NCBI GenBank assembly: GCA_934045905.1
Contig: OW203769.1
Span: 16,585,705-16,649,704, forward strand
Reading direction: 5' to 3'
Source: Leuctra nigra
Lineage: Eukaryota; Arthropoda; Insecta; Plecoptera; Leuctridae
DNA length: 64,000 bases
The translations under genes and the position numbers were made by a program. The notes beneath the pieces are model-generated. The model was given only the letters and a program-made list of their open reading frames with translations. It had not been told where the DNA came from and did not search any database. The stretch's first letter is position 1, and the number at the start of each line of letters is the position of its first letter. Below, in pieces: positions 59,717-64,000 of this stretch.

Positions 59717-59841
59717 GCTTATGCTTATGCTTATGCTTATGCTTATGCTTATGCTTATGCTTATGCTTATGCTTATGCTTATGCTTATGCTTATGCTTAT
59801 GCTTATGCTTATGCTTATGCTTATGCTTATGCTTATGCTTA
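59717..59841. repeat. TTATGC hexamer array, right part
   Basis: About 20 nearly perfect TTATGC units end 39 bp before the splice acceptor of the PRDM8-like exon. The AYAYAY, LCLCLC, MLMLML and SISISI frames here are repeat artefacts. Confidence 0.95.
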
Positions 59842-59898
59842 CCTCAAGCTTCTGCTCACTCACGTTGTCGTTGTCCGCAGACCTCCCTGCACTCGACT

Positions 59899-62800
59899 AT
59901 GACTATGGACATAAACGTCCGCTCCACGGCCACCCACGCCGCGTCGTCGTCGCGACGCCCGTCGCCCTCCCCCTCGACGCCGTCCTACTCGCCGAGCCTG
60001 CCGACGTCGACGCTGGCGACGCCGACGCGCCACATCAAGCGCAGCTTCGACGTCGCCTTCCTGGTGGCGCCCGACGAGAAGCTGACGAGGAGGAATCAGG
60101 AGAAGCAGCTGCGATTGGTGGCCACGGGGTCGCTGCTTAAGAAGCCGGACTCGGAGGCCCAAGGAGGTGAGATGTCTTCTGTGATTTTGTCGATCACCCA
60201 TTGTTTTATAAAATTAGATTCGAATGTGTCTTAGGCCCAGTTTTTCAATCCTCTCTTGCTAAAACCCATACTTAAGTCCGGCAGGGTATAAAAATAAAAA
60301 AATGAAAAAATTCAATCAATCAATTTTCAATTTTGAATAAATTCAATTTTTTTTGGAAAAAATTAGATTCGAATGTATCTTAGGCCCAGTTTTTCAATAC
60401 TGTGAACCAATATTTAAGTCCGGCAGGGTATTGAAAAACTGGGTCAAAGATACATACGAATCTATTTTTTTTTAATAATTTTTGGCCCTTAATATTCTTC
60501 TTTGATCTTCCAAATGAAAGCATAAATTATCTGTGTGGCACGTGTTTATAATAACATATCCAAAGACTGGTTTTCAAATGGAGCTAAAATGAATAGTTAA
60601 GTTTAAGTTGTCATTCAATGAATGTCATTGGTGAAAAAAACTGCTTGTAAAATGATGGATGAAGATGCAAAACATGTAATTCCAAAAAAAAGGTATTTTT
60701 GAGTTAGGTACACTTGGCCAAACAAAACTTGAACGTTCAATAAATCTGAAATGCTGATAAATGTAAGATCGCACCATCAGAAGTCAGTCTAAGCGATCTC
60801 ATTGTCTCACTCTAGTTGGTGACCTCACATTTCAATGATAATAACAAGCTTGTGATTGGTTATGGGACATGACCAGCAGTCATTCAAATTTGGTCAACGT
60901 TCAAGTTTTGTTTGGCCGAGTGTACGTAGGTACAAGAGAGGAATAAAGTAGCTGTACTGGTTGTCTCTCTCTGCTCCATATAAAAACATGTTTATGTTAT
61001 GAGTCAGAGAGAGGCAGAATGACATGGTCTTCTTTCCACCACTGTACACTTAAACCAATTAATAATGGTACTTTGCACAAAACGGATGGGCTGCTAGTCA
61101 GGTTCCTTGACAATCAATCCTTGTTATTATCAATGAAATCAGAGCTCATCTACTAGAGTTAGATGATGAGTTAACAAAACTTCATGGGATGATGTCATGA
61201 AACCTTAATCAGACAATCCTTTTCTTTCGAGGTACCGTTTTTTATTTGTTCGAGTGTACATAGTTTTTATGTATCATATTCTTACAAATAAAATTCAAGA
61301 TATAATGTCTTCCCTTTCATAACGTGGGTTGAAGACTAATTATCCCGGCCCGGCAATTTGTATAGGAAATACGACTTGTTTTTCATGTTTTCTCCGAACT
61401 AAACGAAGTAAAGATGGCTTGGTTTTGAATTTCATTTCGATGGCTAGGAATCAGGACCACGTGTCTCCAATTTTGACGAAAATGAGATACATTTTAAAAA
61501 AAATTAATGCGTCATCAGATGGTAAATAACTTGTGTCTCCATCTAGAATAAAAAGACAGAACAAGACTGCAGCACCACCTTGTATATCATTTGTGTTAAT
61601 CATTTGTGTATTTGTTGTTTTTGGTCTCCTGAAAAATGTTGTTTTTGGCGATACAAGGTCCTGATTCTTAGCCATCGATATAATTTCTAAAAGCGTCGAT
61701 TGAGACAATTTTAAGCGTCATTGTAAATAAATGCGCTGAACGTTCGTGAGATCAGTAAACGTATGACTGTAGTACAAATATTGTTTAACATTGTTTAAAA
61801 TTAATCAATTATTTCAAAACTAAAATTGGTGGCAGATGTGGGACATTTATTAAAATTATAAACTAGGCGGAAAGAGAGTTTTTAAGCGTTAAAACTTTGA
61901 GTATTCAGTATACATTTGTATGTGTATTGCTTCCAGTTGATTTATATTTCTCATGATAATGTATTACAACTTACTTTTGAAAAATGTTTTCTTATAACCA
62001 TTGTTAGTTGATAAAAATGGCATCCCTCGACAGGAATACCGCTTTCCACCAAAATATCCACTGAAATTTCATATTTACTAATCAAAATTTACAATTTTGG
62101 GTGTTAAAACTAAAAATAGTGTGTTCTACCAACATTTGTGATGTTTTTAAAAAATGTTTTTAGAAACATTTATTTTTTGTATTTTATTAAAATTCTTCAG
62201 TTTGTGTTATTCAAAAATACCTGTTACGCCATATTGTCTGACATTTTGCAACAACTAATCGTCCGCCATCTTCCCATCAGATTCTCAACTGGACCGCAGC
62301 TACATCGAGACCCACTACCCTCCGCCACCGAGCCTGAACTTCGTCCACCGCCAGAAGCCTCCACTTCCGCCACCGCCGCACATCAACTTCCTGCGCTCCC
62401 CCCACGACATGGACCACAAGCCTCCCCGCAGCGCCTTCACCAAGGTCGCCGCCTCCTCGCCGCGCTCCTCGTCGTCCCTCAGCCCCGACCACGTTGTCTA
62501 CCAGGACAGCATGAGTCCGCCGACGACCAAGAACCTCTACCAACCCGCCGAGAAGCCGAGCTTCAAGTCTGTGGAGCACGTCAACAACTTCCGCACCATC
62601 GACAGCTATCTCCTGAAATCAAACAACAACCAGTACTACAACCAAGTACCAGTCCTCGACAAGGAAATGAGTTTCATGAACGGGAACAAAATCCGCGCCA
62701 ACATGCTCTACCATCATCCGGATAGCGTCACATACTCGACGCTAGCCGCCGCGTATCCGTTCGCGACAAACTTCCAGGCGTCCTCCAACGCCTCCATCAA

Positions 62801-63131
62801 CCCTGCCGTCGCCGCCGTCGTGTCCGCCTCGCTCCTTCCGTCATCCTTCGCGACGTTCTCACTCCCTGCGCAGAACGTGTGCGCAAAGTGTAACATTAGT
62901 TTCCGAATGACGTCAGACCTCGTCTATCATATGAGGTCGCATCACAAAGGCGATCACATCGCGGCCGATCCGTTGAGACGACGAAGGGATCAGGATAAGT
63001 TGAAGTGTCCTGTTTGTAGTGAGAGTTTTCGGGAGAGGCATCATCTGACGCGGCATATGACGGCGCATCAGGACAAGGCGGGGGACGTCGTCGACCACGA
63101 TGACGAGAGGGTGATGGGCGGGGGCAAGTGA
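59899..63131 (+). CDS. C2H2 zinc-finger transcription factor, PRDM8/ZNF488 type
   Basis: Two coding exons. Exon 59881-60166 begins after CCGCAG and ends at a phase 1 donor (GGAG|GTGAGA). Exon 62281-63131 begins after CATCAG and ends in TGA. They join in phase to 372 residues from the ATG at 59899. The second ATG (59905) has a better context (ACTATGG) and would give 370. The N-terminus has a Ser/Pro/Thr-rich stretch, then KRSFDVAFLVAPDEKLTRR. The middle is Pro- and Ser-rich. The C-terminus has finger 1 (C290, C293, H306, H310; CNISFRMTSDLVYHMRSHH) and finger 2 (C332, C335, H348, H352; CPVCSESFRERHHLTRHM). The fingers strongly resemble the C-terminal pair of vertebrate PRDM8/ZNF488, nuclear repressors. 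No PR/SET domain is present in these exons, as in ZNF488. The splice through a probable UTR exon at 55.5 kb is inferred. Confidence 0.85.
60167..60708. other. Intron 2 of the PRDM8-like gene, first part
   Basis: The segment TTAGATTCGAATGT, followed by CTTAGGCCCAGTTTTTCAAT, occurs twice direct (about 60215 and 60364) and once inverted (about 60435-60470). These are decayed MITE units near the donor. Confidence 0.55.
60711..60923. mobile_element. TA-flanked MITE, 213 bp
   Basis: Begins CACTTGGCCAAACAAAACTT and ends AAGTTTTGTTTGGCCGAGTG, with TA on both sides. Arms of about 30 bp pair with one or two mismatches. Confidence 0.85.
60926..61432. other. Intron 2 of the PRDM8-like gene, middle part
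   Basis: AT-rich, no exon seen. Confidence 0.4.
61433..61700. repeat. Foldback MITE, copy B
   Basis: Ends with CGATGGCTAGGAATCAGGACC and its inverse near GGTCCTGATTCTTAGCCATCG. It matches 12597-12860 in inverted orientation. Confidence 0.6.
61701..62280. other. Intron 2 of the PRDM8-like gene, last part
   Basis: AT-rich up to the acceptor CCATCTTCCCATCAG at 62266-62280. Confidence 0.5.
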
Positions 63132-64000
63132 CGGCAGAGGAGGAGGGGGGCGGAGGTGGAGTGTTTTGATGTTGAGGAGTATCAGTTTAGGAGGTAGAGG
63201 GAGGGAGGAGGTAGAGGAGGAGGTGTTATTGTTGGGGGTGTTTTACAGGTGATGAGAGTTTGAGATGATTTATTGGGGTTTAGTTTTGTGTGTTGATAAG
63301 AACCAATGGCAATAGGAAGGGAACAGTTCACACAAAAAGGCTCCATTTATTGGGATATTTATAAGTTTTGACAGTTTTAATTTGTCAAAATCAACTAAAA
63401 ACGAGCTAATGAACAAAGTAATCTTAAATTTAAAATTTTCTCAAGAAATGGAGCCGTTTTTTGAATCGTGTTTCCGATTTTGTAATTATTCCATAGACTT
63501 TATTGAGTTAGTGAAGCAAATAGATTGCTGGAAATTCTTTAATTGTTCAAAAATGTTTTCTTGTCATCTGTTAATTTTCACTACTAAACATATCTCTATA
63601 ATTTCAGTATCACTCACCTTTCTTCTCCGTAGTTCTGATACATATTGTGACGTCACCTCTCGAATGATTTCAGTCCCAGCAGATTCACACGTCCCCAATC
63701 ACTGCCTGATTGTCCAACATCGACCATCATATTTCAACACTTCATTCCCACACATTTCCCCGTGCATTCGCAAACGCGCTCTGATGACGTAATCAAAGCG
63801 ATCTACAATTAAACATGGTGGAGCGACCGCGGGCGCGCTGGAACGAATACTCGCGTACCGAAACCAATCGTCCGTGATGGCTGATAAGCGAACAGATCGC
63901 AGAGTGTGTGGGGGGGGGGGGGGGGCTGCCTATCAGCAAATCCACTAGCGTCAGGACTATTTGATAATGGAAACAGAAATATTGAATGTTTAATAAAAGT
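63132..64000. other. 3' flank of the PRDM8-like gene
   Basis: A purine-rich stretch of GGAGG repeats (63130-63235) directly follows the stop and is probably 3' UTR. AT-rich sequence follows, with a G run near 63911 and AATAAA at 63992. The 136-codon frame 63382-63792 shows no domain. Confidence 0.4.

Noticed and set aside
59600..59863. Frames with AYAYAY, LCLCLC, MLMLML and SISISI
   Set aside because: Translations of the TTATGC hexamer array in different frames.
62138..62725. 195-codon frame on + overlapping the zinc-finger exon
   Set aside because: Out of frame with the finger-coding frame and partly in the intron; the joined PRDM8-like frame is better supported.
63382..63792. 136-codon frame after the zinc-finger gene
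   Set aside because: AT-rich, no domain, no promoter or splice evidence.

Overview
The window is nuclear DNA of an animal, most likely an arthropod and probably an insect. The species is not identified. The evidence is short GC-rich exons in AT-rich DNA, GT-AG introns with matching phases, SINEs, small transposons of many families, and long satellite arrays. There are no bacterial operons, rRNA genes or CRISPR arrays. Three things look like real protein-coding loci; most other open frames are products of tandem repeats or antisense shadows.

(1) 1-16.3 kb, + strand: a tandem family of three small secreted proteins. Each has a 48-codon exon carrying the signal-peptide core and a Tyr-rich segment, then a last exon ending in a Thr/Ser/Val tail. 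Genes 2 and 3 also show a 12-nt first coding exon behind a TATA box; the first exon of gene 1 would lie upstream of the window. Introns are phase 0 and phase 2 in all copies. I do not recognise the family; it looks structural (secreted, beta-strand-prone tail).

(2) 32.3-37.1 kb, - strand: an adhesion GPCR. Three exons join in phase to a 954-residue protein with a signal sequence, an unknown Cys-containing N-terminal domain, a mucin-like stretch, a hormone-receptor-motif-like segment, a GAIN/GPS module and seven membrane helices.

(3) 54.9-63.1 kb, + strand: a two-finger C2H2 protein of the PRDM8/ZNF488 type. Two coding exons lie behind a probable 5'-UTR exon and a GC-rich promoter region.

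Between the genes lie many non-autonomous mobile elements. The dominant family (at least 13 copies or fragments) has TGAGCGAGC at its left end, the inverted GCTCGCTCA near its right end, a 3' hairpin, a CTAG terminus and a flanking T at each side. This is the layout of Helentron-associated rolling-circle elements (HINE/DINE-1-like). Others are hAT elements with 8-bp target duplications, TA-flanked MITEs, TTAA-flanked elements, a tRNA-derived SINE in two copies, and foldback elements, two of which sit just upstream of gene starts. Three minisatellites (23-, 21- and 22-bp units), a TTATGC hexamer array and many G or C homopolymers complete the picture.
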